DNA from: Anaerolineae bacterium
GTDB taxonomy: Bacteria > Chloroflexota > Anaerolineae > Aggregatilineales > Aggregatilineaceae
Reading direction: 5' to 3'
NCBI GenBank assembly: GCA_020848665.1
Contig: JADLHR010000491.1
Coordinates: 1 to 8,229, forward strand
Length of the DNA stretch: 8,229 nt
In this document: positions 1 through 5,697 of the stretch, one piece after another
Layout: the number at the start of each line of letters is the position of its first letter
Numbering within the stretch: the stretch's first letter is position 1
Position numbers and translations under genes: made by a program
Notes under the pieces: model-generated
Databases searched by the model: none
The model's input: only the letters and a program-made list of their open reading frames with translations
What the model was told of the DNA's origin: nothing

Positions 1-693
1 CAGAGCCGTGCGCTGCGCGAGTCAGACACGTCCCCAGTCACGATGGGCCGCGCGCTGAGCGAGATCCGCGCCATCCTGCCCTCGGAAGCGATCATCTTCA
101 CCTCGTCCGGCAACGTCCAGGCGCAGGTCTTCCAGGAAATGGCATTCACCCAGCCGCGCACCTATATCTCGGCGGGCGGCTTCAGCACGATGGGCTGGTC
201 GTTTCCCGCTGCGCTCGGCGCGAAGCTGGCCGCGCCGGATGTGCCAGTGCTGGCGCTGGTCGGTGATGGCGACTTCCTGATGACCGTTCAGGAACTGGCG
301 ACCGCGGTGCAGTACAACATCCCCGTGATCACGGTCGTGCTCAACAACCAGGGCTGGCAGGCGATCCGCGACCTGCAAACCATCGCCTATGGCGAAGAAA
401 CGGTCTACGCCACGATGTTCGAGCGCGGCGAAGCGCCCGTTACGCCCCACATTGCGGATGTAGCGCGGGCGTTCGGCGCGCACGCCGTCCGCATCTGCCA
501 TCCTGATGAGGTCGGCCCGGCGCTGCGCGAGGCGCTGCGCGCGGATGGCCCAAGCGTGATCGAGGTCATGATCGACATGACTCTCGGAACGTCCGGCGGG
601 CTGGCGCCCGGCTGGTGGGACGTGCCGGTTCCGGAGTACCTCGACAAGCGGCGCGAAATCTACGAGCGCGAGCGCAGCGACGAGCGGGTTTAG
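1..693 (+). CDS. ThDP-dependent enzyme, acetolactate synthase/IolD-like, C-terminal part (5' end outside window)
   Basis: The frame is open from base 1 to the TAG at 691-693, giving 230 residues. The ATG at 43 is internal, because coding-like sequence runs upstream of it, so this is the C-terminal third of a protein probably near 550-600 residues. It is the cofactor-binding domain of the ThDP superfamily: the GDG at visible residues 88-90 is followed about 26 residues later by the NN at 115-116, which together hold Mg2+ and the diphosphate. Before it lies the usual Gly/Ala-rich stretch (GWSFPAALGAKLA). The tail carries GWWDVPVPEYL; a WW near the C-terminus also occurs in IolD (trihydroxycyclohexanedione hydrolase), so IolD-like is my best guess. 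Acetolactate synthase and other ThDP lyases remain possible. The next gene, a transketolase subunit, starts 32 bases downstream, suggesting co-transcription in a sugar or polyol pathway. Family is secure; substrate is not. Confidence 0.85.
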   Translation, partial: QSRALRESDTSPVTMGRALSEIRAILPSEAIIFTSSGNVQAQVFQEMAFTQPRTYISAGGFSTMGWSFPAALGAKLAAPDVPVLALVGDGDFLMTVQELATAVQYNIPVITVVLNNQGWQAIRDLQTIAYGEETVYATMFERGEAPVTPHIADVARAFGAHAVRICHPDEVGPALREALRADGPSVIEVMIDMTLGTSGGLAPGWWDVPVPEYLDKRREIYERERSDERV

Positions 694-710
694 GCGCGGC
701 GCCAGGATAC

Positions 711-716
711 GGAGAG
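711..716 (+). promoter_or_regulatory. Ribosome binding site of the transketolase N-subunit gene
   Basis: GGAGAG lies nine bases before the ATG at 726 and fixes that start. The 32-base gap after the previous stop holds no terminator-like structure, so translation probably re-initiates on a shared message. Confidence 0.7.
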
Positions 717-725
717 TAACAGACG

Positions 726-1565
726 ATGCACCATCATCCCGAATCACTGATTTATGAGCTGGCCGAGGTGGCGCGCCAGATTCGGCTGGACGTGCTGGAG
801 ATGGTCTACCGGCGCAAGGCCGGGCATCCCGGCGGGTCCTTTTCCTGCGCCGAGATGCTGGCCGCGCTCTACTTTCACCAATTGAAGATCGATCCGGCGC
901 GTCCCGACTGGGCAGAGCGCGATCGGTTCCTGCTCAGCAAAGGGCACGCGGCGGCGGCGCTGTATTCGGCGCTGGCCCGGCGCGGCTATTTCCCGGTCGA
1001 GGACCTGGAACGCTGGGGCCACCTGGGTGCTCACCTGCAGGGCCATCCCGACCGCATCAAAACCCCCGGCGTTGAAATGTCGTCGGGCTTTCTGGGACAC
1101 GGCCTGTCCGTCGCTGTCGGGCTGACGCTCGCCCAGCGGCTCAAGCCGCCGCGCTATCACACCTACGTCCTGATGAGCGACGGCTGTATGCAGTCTGGCG
1201 TCGCCTGGGAAGGCGCGCTGGCCGCCGCCAAGTATCGCGCCAGCGAGCTGACTGTCCTGATGGATTACAACGACGTGCAGCTTGACGGCGCCGCGCACGA
1301 CATCATGCCGCTGGAGCCAATCGCCGCTAAATGGCGCGCTTTCGGCTTTTCTGTGATTGAGATCAACGGGCACAACCTGCGGCAGATCCTGGAGGCACTC
1401 GACATGGCGCTGGAAATCCACAGCATGCCGACGGTGATCATCGCCCACACGACCAAGGGGAAGGGCGTTTCCTTTATGGAGAACACCGCCAAGTGGCACG
1501 GCGCGGTCCCCAACGACGCAGAGTTCGCGCTGGCGCAGGCCGAGTTGAGAGGATACCAGGCATGA
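726..1565 (+). CDS. Transketolase, N-terminal (ThDP-binding) subunit
   Basis: The 279-residue product is the cofactor-binding half of a two-subunit transketolase, which moves a C2 ketol unit from a ketose to an aldose in the cytoplasm. Family landmarks are GHPGGS (33-38), LSKGHAAAALY (70-80), the LGHGLSVAVG loop (123-132), the ThDP/Mg2+ motif SDGC (151-154) with YN at 181-182, and MEN...WHG (251-259). Length matches stand-alone N-subunits (about 270-280). Two positions differ from the consensus I know: the motif starts SDG rather than GDG, and the following Glu (QEG) is Ser157 (QSG). The magnesium ligand Asp152 and Asn182 are kept, so the protein should still bind ThDP. The start ATG follows GGAGAG by nine bases; the peptide begins MHHH. 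The TGA overlaps the ATG of the C-subunit gene, as expected for subunits made in equal amounts. The sugar acted on cannot be told from sequence. Confidence 0.93.
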   Translation: MHHHPESLIYELAEVARQIRLDVLEMVYRRKAGHPGGSFSCAEMLAALYFHQLKIDPARPDWAERDRFLLSKGHAAAALYSALARRGYFPVEDLERWGHLGAHLQGHPDRIKTPGVEMSSGFLGHGLSVAVGLTLAQRLKPPRYHTYVLMSDGCMQSGVAWEGALAAAKYRASELTVLMDYNDVQLDGAAHDIMPLEPIAAKWRAFGFSVIEINGHNLRQILEALDMALEIHSMPTVIIAHTTKGKGVSFMENTAKWHGAVPNDAEFALAQAELRGYQA

Positions 1566-2506
1566 GCGAGATTCCGCAGCGGCAGGCGTATGGCGTTGCT
1601 CTGGCTGAGTACGGCGCGGTCAACCATGACGTGGTGGTGCTGGACGCCGACGTGTCCTCGTCCACGCTGACCAAATACTTCGCCGACCGATTCCCCGGCC
1701 GCTTCTTCAATATGGGCGTCACCGAGGCGTCGATGGTGGATGTCGGCGCGGGGCTGGCGCTGGGCGGCGCGATCCCGTTTGTCAACACGTTCGCCGCGCT
1801 GCTGACGCTGCGCGCCTGCGAGCAAATCCGCACTTGCGTCGCCTACGCGCACACGAACGTCAAGCTCGTGGGCGGCTATTCGGGGCTGTCCGACTACAAG
1901 GACGGCCCGACGCATTTCGCCACGAACGATGTCGCGCTGATGCGCGCCATGCCCAACCTGGTCGTGGTCGCGCCAGCCGACAACGTCGAAGCGGCCCTGA
2001 TGGTTCCGGTTCTTGCGGAGCATGACGGCCCGGTCTACATGCGCATCAGCCGCGCGGCGGTTCCTGACGTATTTAACACAGCGCATACGGTTCGGCTAGG
2101 CCAGGGCGTCACCGTCCGGCCCGGCGGAGATATCACGCTCGTCGGCTCGGGCAGTATGGTTGGACGCTGCGTCCTCGCGGCGCAGGCGCTGGCCGAACAG
2201 GGTATTTCGGCGCGAGTGCTGTCGATCCACACGCTCAAGCCGCTGGACGTCGAACTGATCCAGCAGGCGGCGGACGAAACCGGCGCGCTGGTGACGGCAG
2301 AGGATCACAGCATTATCGGTGGGCTGGGGAGCGCAGTGGCCGAGGCGCTGGCCGGATGCTTGCCCACGCCGGTCGAGTTTGTCGGTATCCGCGACACCTT
2401 CGCCGAAACTGGCCTTGACCCTGACTCGCTGATGGACGCTTGCGGACTGGGCGCCGGCGATATCGTCGCCGCCGCGACGCGCGCCCTGCAGCGAAAGCGG
2501 TGCTGA
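1562..2506 (+). CDS. Transketolase, C-terminal (pyrimidine-binding) subunit
   Basis: The 314-residue product is the partner of the preceding gene. Its Pyr domain supplies the Glu that activates the ThDP aminopyrimidine, here Glu55 in MGVTEASM (51-58). Other transketolase marks are DGPTH at 114-118 with the active-site-type His118, then DVALMRAMPN (123-132), and, in the C-terminal domain, GSGSM (195-199) and EDHSIIGGLGSAVAE (247-261). I chose the ATG at 1562: it overlaps the upstream TGA as ATGA, GAGAGG lies nine bases before it (1547-1552), and the protein then begins where the family does. An upstream in-frame start at 1493 lies inside the previous gene and would add 23 Arg-rich residues. 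The E1 beta subunits of 2-oxoacid dehydrogenases and DXS share the fold, but the split transketolase arrangement and the DGPTH motif favour transketolase. The N- and C-subunits should form a heterotetramer. Confidence 0.93.
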   Translation: MSEIPQRQAYGVALAEYGAVNHDVVVLDADVSSSTLTKYFADRFPGRFFNMGVTEASMVDVGAGLALGGAIPFVNTFAALLTLRACEQIRTCVAYAHTNVKLVGGYSGLSDYKDGPTHFATNDVALMRAMPNLVVVAPADNVEAALMVPVLAEHDGPVYMRISRAAVPDVFNTAHTVRLGQGVTVRPGGDITLVGSGSMVGRCVLAAQALAEQGISARVLSIHTLKPLDVELIQQAADETGALVTAEDHSIIGGLGSAVAEALAGCLPTPVEFVGIRDTFAETGLDPDSLMDACGLGAGDIVAAATRALQRKRC

Positions 2507-2513
2507 TCGACCC

Positions 2514-2529
2514 GGCGGGCGTGCCCGCC
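2514..2529 (+). repeat. Short GC-rich inverted repeat between transketolase and isomerase genes
   Basis: GGCGGGC and GCCCGCC form a perfect 7-base dyad around a two-base centre, giving a practical hairpin of six pairs with a four-base loop. It ends eight bases before the isomerase Shine-Dalgarno. No T-run follows, so it is not a standard intrinsic terminator. It may set message stability or simply be chance in GC-rich DNA. Confidence 0.4.
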
Positions 2530-2536
2530 TGAGCCT

Positions 2537-2544
2537 GGAGAGGA
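2537..2544 (+). promoter_or_regulatory. Ribosome binding site fixing the GTG start of the isomerase gene
   Basis: GGAGAGGA sits just before the GTG at 2549. There is no other in-frame start between the upstream stop at 2504-2506 and this GTG, so the pair settles the N-terminus. Confidence 0.75.
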
Positions 2545-2548
2545 AGCC

Positions 2549-3205
2549 GTGAAAATTGCAGTCGTGAACGAAACCAGCGCCGCCGATCGCAACGCGACGA
2601 TCCTGGCCGCGCTCGAAGGGCGTGGGCACACGATCGTTAACGCCGGGATGACGCAGAACGGCGCGAAACCGGAGCTGAGCTACATCCACACCGGGCTGAT
2701 CGCCGCGATCCTGCTCAACCTGCGCCGCGTCGATTATGTCGTCGGCGGGTGCGGCACGGGACAGGGCTTTCTGAACGCCGCGATGCAATACCCCGGCGTG
2801 TTCTGCGGGCACATCCTGAACTCGCTCGACGCCTGGCTGTTTACCCAGATTAACGGCGGTAACTGCATCTCTCTGGCGCTGAATCAGGGCTATGGCTGGG
2901 CCGCCGATGTCAATCTGCAATTCATCTTTGACCGGCTGTTCAGCGTCGAATCCGGCGCCGGATACCCGCCCCACCGCCAGGCCGCGCAGCGAGCGTCACG
3001 CGCCGTGCTGGCGGGCGTGTCGACCTGCACGCATCGTCCGTTTGCCGAGATTGTGGACGCGCTGCCAGACGAGGTGATCGGCCCGGCCCTGCGTTATCCT
3101 GGAATCGCGGCGTTGATCGACGTGGACTCTATCGAGGACGCCGCGCTGAAAGCCGCGTTTGCGCGGCGCTACGCGCAGCCCGCGTCGCCTCCGGGGGGCG
3201 ACTAG
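2549..3205 (+). CDS. RpiB/LacA/LacB-family aldose-ketose isomerase, long variant
   Basis: The 218-residue product starts at GTG and reads MKIAVVNE. The family interconverts aldose and ketose (sugar phosphates in characterised members) by proton transfer, using a Cys as base. Here that Cys is Cys68 in GGCGTGQG (66-73), matching the CGTGIG loop of RpiB. Other fold marks are the GRGH turn after the first helix (24-27), YPGVFCG (81-87) and an N-rich loop INGGN (101-105). It departs from ordinary RpiB: the N-terminal SDHAG substrate loop is replaced by NETSA (7-11), and a C-terminal extension of about 70 residues brings it to 218, against roughly 150 for RpiB. I recall similar long proteins filed only as RpiB/LacA/LacB family. 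It follows the transketolase C-subunit gene by 42 bases and is probably in the same operon, which points to isomerising the aldose released by transketolase. The substrate is unassigned, and the altered loop argues against assuming ribose 5-phosphate. Confidence 0.85.
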   Translation: MKIAVVNETSAADRNATILAALEGRGHTIVNAGMTQNGAKPELSYIHTGLIAAILLNLRRVDYVVGGCGTGQGFLNAAMQYPGVFCGHILNSLDAWLFTQINGGNCISLALNQGYGWAADVNLQFIFDRLFSVESGAGYPPHRQAAQRASRAVLAGVSTCTHRPFAEIVDALPDEVIGPALRYPGIAALIDVDSIEDAALKAAFARRYAQPASPPGGD

Positions 3206-3269
3206 TTCCCAGTGGCAAATCCGCAGCTGGCGATGATGAATCAGACGTGAAGAAAGGGAGGTGGCAAAA

Positions 3270-3359
3270 GGTTAGCGGACTCCGGCGCATGATTGCTGAC
3301 GATCAGGCGACCGCCCGGACATCGTGCGGCGCGCGGCCCGACCGGCAGAACCGCTAACC
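3270..3359 (+). repeat. Inverted repeat with 9-base perfect arms, 72 bases apart
   Basis: GGTTAGCGG (3270-3278) is the exact reverse complement of CCGCTAACC (3351-3359). Pairing would loop out 72 GC-rich bases ahead of the binding-protein gene. It could be a leader RNA stem, an operator pair or the ends of a very small element. No direct target duplication is visible at the edges, so I do not call it mobile. Confidence 0.45.
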
Positions 3360-3384
3360 CCGCGAGGTGGAGACTCAACAGCAC

Positions 3385-3404
3385 GCCGATCTCAGCCGAT
3401 CTCA
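3385..3404 (+). repeat. Tandem duplication of a 10-base unit
   Basis: GCCGATCTCA occurs twice head to tail. Two more GATCT pentamers follow at 3416-3420 and 3428-3432, so four copies of GATCT lie in 45 bases just before the importer ribosome binding site. Confidence 0.6.
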
Positions 3405-3434
3405 GAAGTATCTACGATCTTTTCTATGATCTTT

Positions 3435-3443
3435 GGAGAGGGG
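3435..3443 (+). promoter_or_regulatory. Ribosome binding site deciding the binding-protein start
   Basis: GGAGAGGGG ends seven bases before the ATG at 3451. An in-frame TTG at 3433 overlaps this site and so cannot be the start. Confidence 0.8.
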
Positions 3444-3450
3444 AAACAGA

Positions 3451-4710
3451 ATGAGCAAGCGACGTATCTTCCACCTGCTGATCCTGGCCGTGATCGTTCT
3501 GTCCACGAACGCCGTCCTGGTAGGCGCGCAGAGCGAAGTCAGCATTGTGCACTACTACAGTGATGCGCTCGGCCAGGCGACGATGGCCGGCATCCTTGAA
3601 GGGTTCAACGCGGCGAACCCTGAATACGCCGTGGTGGACAACTCCGCTGGGCACGAGGACTTCAAGACGCAGATTCTGGTCACGATCGCCGGCAACAACC
3701 CACCCGACATCTTCTCCTATTGGGCCGGCGCCCGCACGCAGTTCATCGTGGATGCCGAGCGCCTGACGCCGCTCGACGACTGGTGGACCGAAACTGGCCT
3801 GGACGAAGTCGTTCCGGCGGGTGTTAAGGCTGCGGGAACGCACAACGGGCACGTTTACAATGTCCCCATGAACGTTCACGTCGTCGGGTTCTTCTACAAT
3901 CCGAAGGTCATGGAAGCCGCTGGCATCACCGAGATGCCCGCGACCTGGGACGAGTTCCTGACCGTCTGTGAAGCGCTGAAGGCGTCCGGCGTGGCTCCGA
4001 TCGCACTCGGCTCGCGCAACCGTTGGCCCGCGCAGTACTGGTTCGACTATACTGTATCTCGCACCGCTGGCCCTGAATATCGCACGAAGCTGATGAATGG
4101 CGAGGCGAAGTACAGCGATCCTGAAGTCCAGGTGGCGATGGAAGCCTGGAAGCAGCTTACGGACGCCGGTTACTTCGCGGCCGATGCCAACGCCTATGAC
4201 TGGGACGAGGCGGCCAACATGGTTGCCAACGGCGACGCGGCGATGACGCTGATGGGTACCTGGATCACGGGCCTGTGGAACGCCAACGGGCTGGAGCCGA
4301 TCACCGACTACGACTTCTTCCCCTTCCCAGTGATCGATCCGGAGATTCCGGTCGTGGTGCACGGCTCCATCGACGGCTGGGTGATCCCAACCAACGCCAA
4401 GAATCCTGATGGCGCAAAGGCCTTGCTGGCCTGGATGCTCACTCCGGAAGTTCAGCAGACGTGGGCGCTGGGTCAGGGCGCGTTGGCCGCCTCGACCGCC
4501 ATCGATCAGACGGCGTACAATCCTGTCATGGCGAAGGCTGCTGCTTACCTCGCCACGGTCGATTTCCTGAGCGGTTATGACCTTTCGACCACGCCGCCAA
4601 TGGCCGAAGGCGGGCTGGATATGTTCGCGATGTTCATGAACGATCCGGCAGGATATGTGGATTACCTGGCGGAAACGCAGCTTGTGTTTGACGATGTCTT
4701 CGGCGGCTAA
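3451..4710 (+). CDS. Sugar ABC transporter substrate-binding protein (family 1, CUT1)
   Basis: The 419-residue secreted protein captures a carbohydrate and delivers it to the two permeases encoded next. Residues 1-26 form a signal peptide: MSKRR, a hydrophobic core from about I6 to L23, and a V-G-A cleavage site before Q27. There is no Cys near the cleavage site, so it is not a typical lipoprotein. The mature part has the family 1 binding-protein pattern: an alpha/beta lobe starting SEVSIVHYYS (28-37), GNNPPDIF (81-88), a hinge region with NVPMNVHVVGFFYN (137-150), ATWDEF (164-169), MTLMGTW (265-271) and SIDGWVIP (306-313). Aromatic residues such as the WW at 111-112, W192, W197 and W310 could stack on sugar rings. 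Length is normal. It is the first importer gene, after a 245-base leader, and a strong stem-loop follows it. The ligand cannot be deduced; linkage to transketolase suggests a sugar or sugar derivative broken down by C2 transfer. Confidence 0.93.
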   Translation: MSKRRIFHLLILAVIVLSTNAVLVGAQSEVSIVHYYSDALGQATMAGILEGFNAANPEYAVVDNSAGHEDFKTQILVTIAGNNPPDIFSYWAGARTQFIVDAERLTPLDDWWTETGLDEVVPAGVKAAGTHNGHVYNVPMNVHVVGFFYNPKVMEAAGITEMPATWDEFLTVCEALKASGVAPIALGSRNRWPAQYWFDYTVSRTAGPEYRTKLMNGEAKYSDPEVQVAMEAWKQLTDAGYFAADANAYDWDEAANMVANGDAAMTLMGTWITGLWNANGLEPITDYDFFPFPVIDPEIPVVVHGSIDGWVIPTNAKNPDGAKALLAWMLTPEVQQTWALGQGALAASTAIDQTAYNPVMAKAAAYLATVDFLSGYDLSTTPPMAEGGLDMFAMFMNDPAGYVDYLAETQLVFDDVFGG

Positions 4711-4730
4711 GGCCTGATGTGCTCCCGACT

Positions 4731-4763
4731 CCCTGTAGGGCAAAGCACGCTTGCCCTACAGGG
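4731..4763 (+). repeat. Perfect 13-base-pair stem-loop between binding-protein and permease genes
   Basis: CCCTGTAGGGCAA (4731-4743) is the exact reverse complement of TTGCCCTACAGGG (4751-4763), with loop AGCACGC. A rival fold bulges one A and pairs AAGC with GCTT, lengthening the stem to about 14 pairs. It starts 20 bases after the binding-protein stop and ends 52 bases before the permease start. No T-run follows, so it is not a classic terminator. Structures at this place in importer operons typically protect the upstream message and lower permease output. The GTAGGGC...GCCCTAC arms look like a dispersed palindromic repeat, which I cannot test from one copy. Confidence 0.8.
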
Positions 4764-4802
4764 GTCATTGATGCAGGCTTCGTTGTGCAGAACTGGGCGG
4801 CT

Positions 4803-4807
4803 GGGAG
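4803..4807 (+). promoter_or_regulatory. Ribosome binding site fixing the GTG start of the first permease
   Basis: GGGAG ends eight bases before the GTG at 4816. The earlier in-frame ATG at 4717 would translate through the stem-loop and has no such site, and the ATG at 4834 is too far from one. Confidence 0.7.
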
Positions 4808-4815
4808 TAGGTAAG

Positions 4816-5697
4816 GTGATCAGAGCGAGCCGGATGTGGGCGTTTATTTTTCTGGCGATCCCCGTCAGTTTCTACCTTGTTGTCGTGATCTATCCGCTGG
4901 TGTCGTCCTTCTACTACAGTTTTACCGACTGGAATGGATTCTCCGATACCTATAATTTCGTCGGCCTGGACAACTTCGAGCGGATGAAGACCGATCGCCT
5001 GTTCCGCAATGCGATCGAGAACACTGTCTTGTGGACTGCGGCTGCGATCGTCGTGCCTACCACGATCGGCCTGCTGATCGCGCTGGCGCTGCATGAGCGC
5101 GGCATCCTGTCTCGAGTCTACAAATCGCTGTTTTACCTGCCAATCTGTCTCTCACTGGTTGTGATCGGCCAGGTGTGGATCTGGATTTACCAGCCCGGCT
5201 TCGGCCTGATCAACATTGTCCTGAAAGAAATCGGGCTGAGCCAGTACATGCGCGCCTTTCTGGCGGATCCGGACACCGCGCTCCAATCCGTGATTGCCGC
5301 GTGGAGCTGGCAGCAGATTGCCACCGCAATGGTCATCTTCCTGGCGGGGCTGACTGCCGTGCCCAAAGAATTGACCGAGGCGGCGGAGATCGACGGGGCC
5401 GGATATTGGCGAACGGTGCGCCACGTGATCGTTCCGCTGCTGCGCCCGGCTTCTATCGTTGTGATCGCGCTGAGCGTGATTAATTCGCTCAAGAGCTTCG
5501 ACATCCTCTACATGATGACGCGCGGGGGGCCGTTCCACTCGTCCGACAACCTCGCAATGATGATGTACAACGAGTCGTTCCAAAAGTACTATATGGGCTA
5601 CGGGAGCGCCGTGGCAGTCGTGCTCTTTCTGATCACGTTGGTTGTCATCATCTTCTATTTCCGCCAGCAGCGCGGCCTGGAGCAGCTTTATGACTGA
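4816..5697 (+). CDS. Sugar ABC transporter permease, MalF/UgpA type
   Basis: The 293-residue inner-membrane protein forms half of the translocation channel of the importer. About six membrane spans are visible, near 8-29, 71-92, 103-125, 157-180, 211-231 and 262-282. FVGLDNF (48-54), after the first span, is usual for this subfamily. The EAA loop that docks the ATPase lies at 188-209 and reads EAAEIDGAG, ending in the VPLL of the family pattern. I start it at GTG 4816 rather than ATG 4717 because GGGAG is correctly spaced, the length then matches the family (about 290-300), and the extra 33 residues would be encoded by the intercistronic palindrome. The stop overlaps the start of the next permease by eight bases. 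No ATPase gene follows, so it presumably works with one encoded elsewhere. Confidence 0.93.
   Translation: MIRASRMWAFIFLAIPVSFYLVVVIYPLVSSFYYSFTDWNGFSDTYNFVGLDNFERMKTDRLFRNAIENTVLWTAAAIVVPTTIGLLIALALHERGILSRVYKSLFYLPICLSLVVIGQVWIWIYQPGFGLINIVLKEIGLSQYMRAFLADPDTALQSVIAAWSWQQIATAMVIFLAGLTAVPKELTEAAEIDGAGYWRTVRHVIVPLLRPASIVVIALSVINSLKSFDILYMMTRGGPFHSSDNLAMMMYNESFQKYYMGYGSAVAVVLFLITLVVIIFYFRQQRGLEQLYD
5679..5682 (+). promoter_or_regulatory. Ribosome binding site deciding the start of the second permease
   Basis: GGAG inside the end of the first permease gene lies seven bases before the ATG at 5690. This favours the overlapping start at 5690 over the in-frame upstream start at 5642. Confidence 0.6.

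Larger units (their letters stand above)
3206..3450 (+). other. Leader region upstream of the sugar importer genes
   Basis: These 245 bases, counted up to the importer start, separate the isomerase stop from the binding-protein start. I see no tRNA, riboswitch consensus or convincing protein gene. They hold a strong Shine-Dalgarno-like stretch with no start codon at the right distance (3256-3263), a 9-base inverted repeat (arms 3270-3278 and 3351-3359), a 10-base tandem duplication (3385-3404) and four GATCT pentamers (3388-3432). No good -35/-10 pair was found. A regulated promoter for the importer is plausible here, because the gap is much larger than any other gap in the sugar locus. Confidence 0.5.

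Noticed and set aside
1493..1561. Upstream in-frame start for the transketolase C-subunit.
   Set aside because: It lies inside the N-subunit gene and adds an Arg-rich stretch; the ATGA overlap at 1562 has a proper Shine-Dalgarno.
3289..3357. A 22-codon frame beginning MIADDQATAR that could be a leader peptide.
   Set aside because: No ribosome binding site at the right distance and no run of regulatory codons; kept only as a remark on the orphan Shine-Dalgarno.
3425..3430. TATGAT as a -10 promoter box for the binding-protein gene.
   Set aside because: Transcription would start inside the ribosome binding site, and no -35 match lies 16-18 bases upstream.
3424..4743. A 439-codon open frame on the minus strand opposite the binding-protein gene, and similar long minus-strand frames opposite other genes (for example 22-747, 2096-2974, 5152-5784, 6157-6897).
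   Set aside because: They mirror well-recognised + strand genes, give Arg/His-rich composition typical of antisense of GC-rich coding DNA, and match no family I know.
4717..4815. ATG 4717 as the start of the first permease.
   Set aside because: It would encode the intercistronic palindrome and add 33 atypical residues; GTG 4816 has a well-spaced ribosome binding site and gives normal family length.
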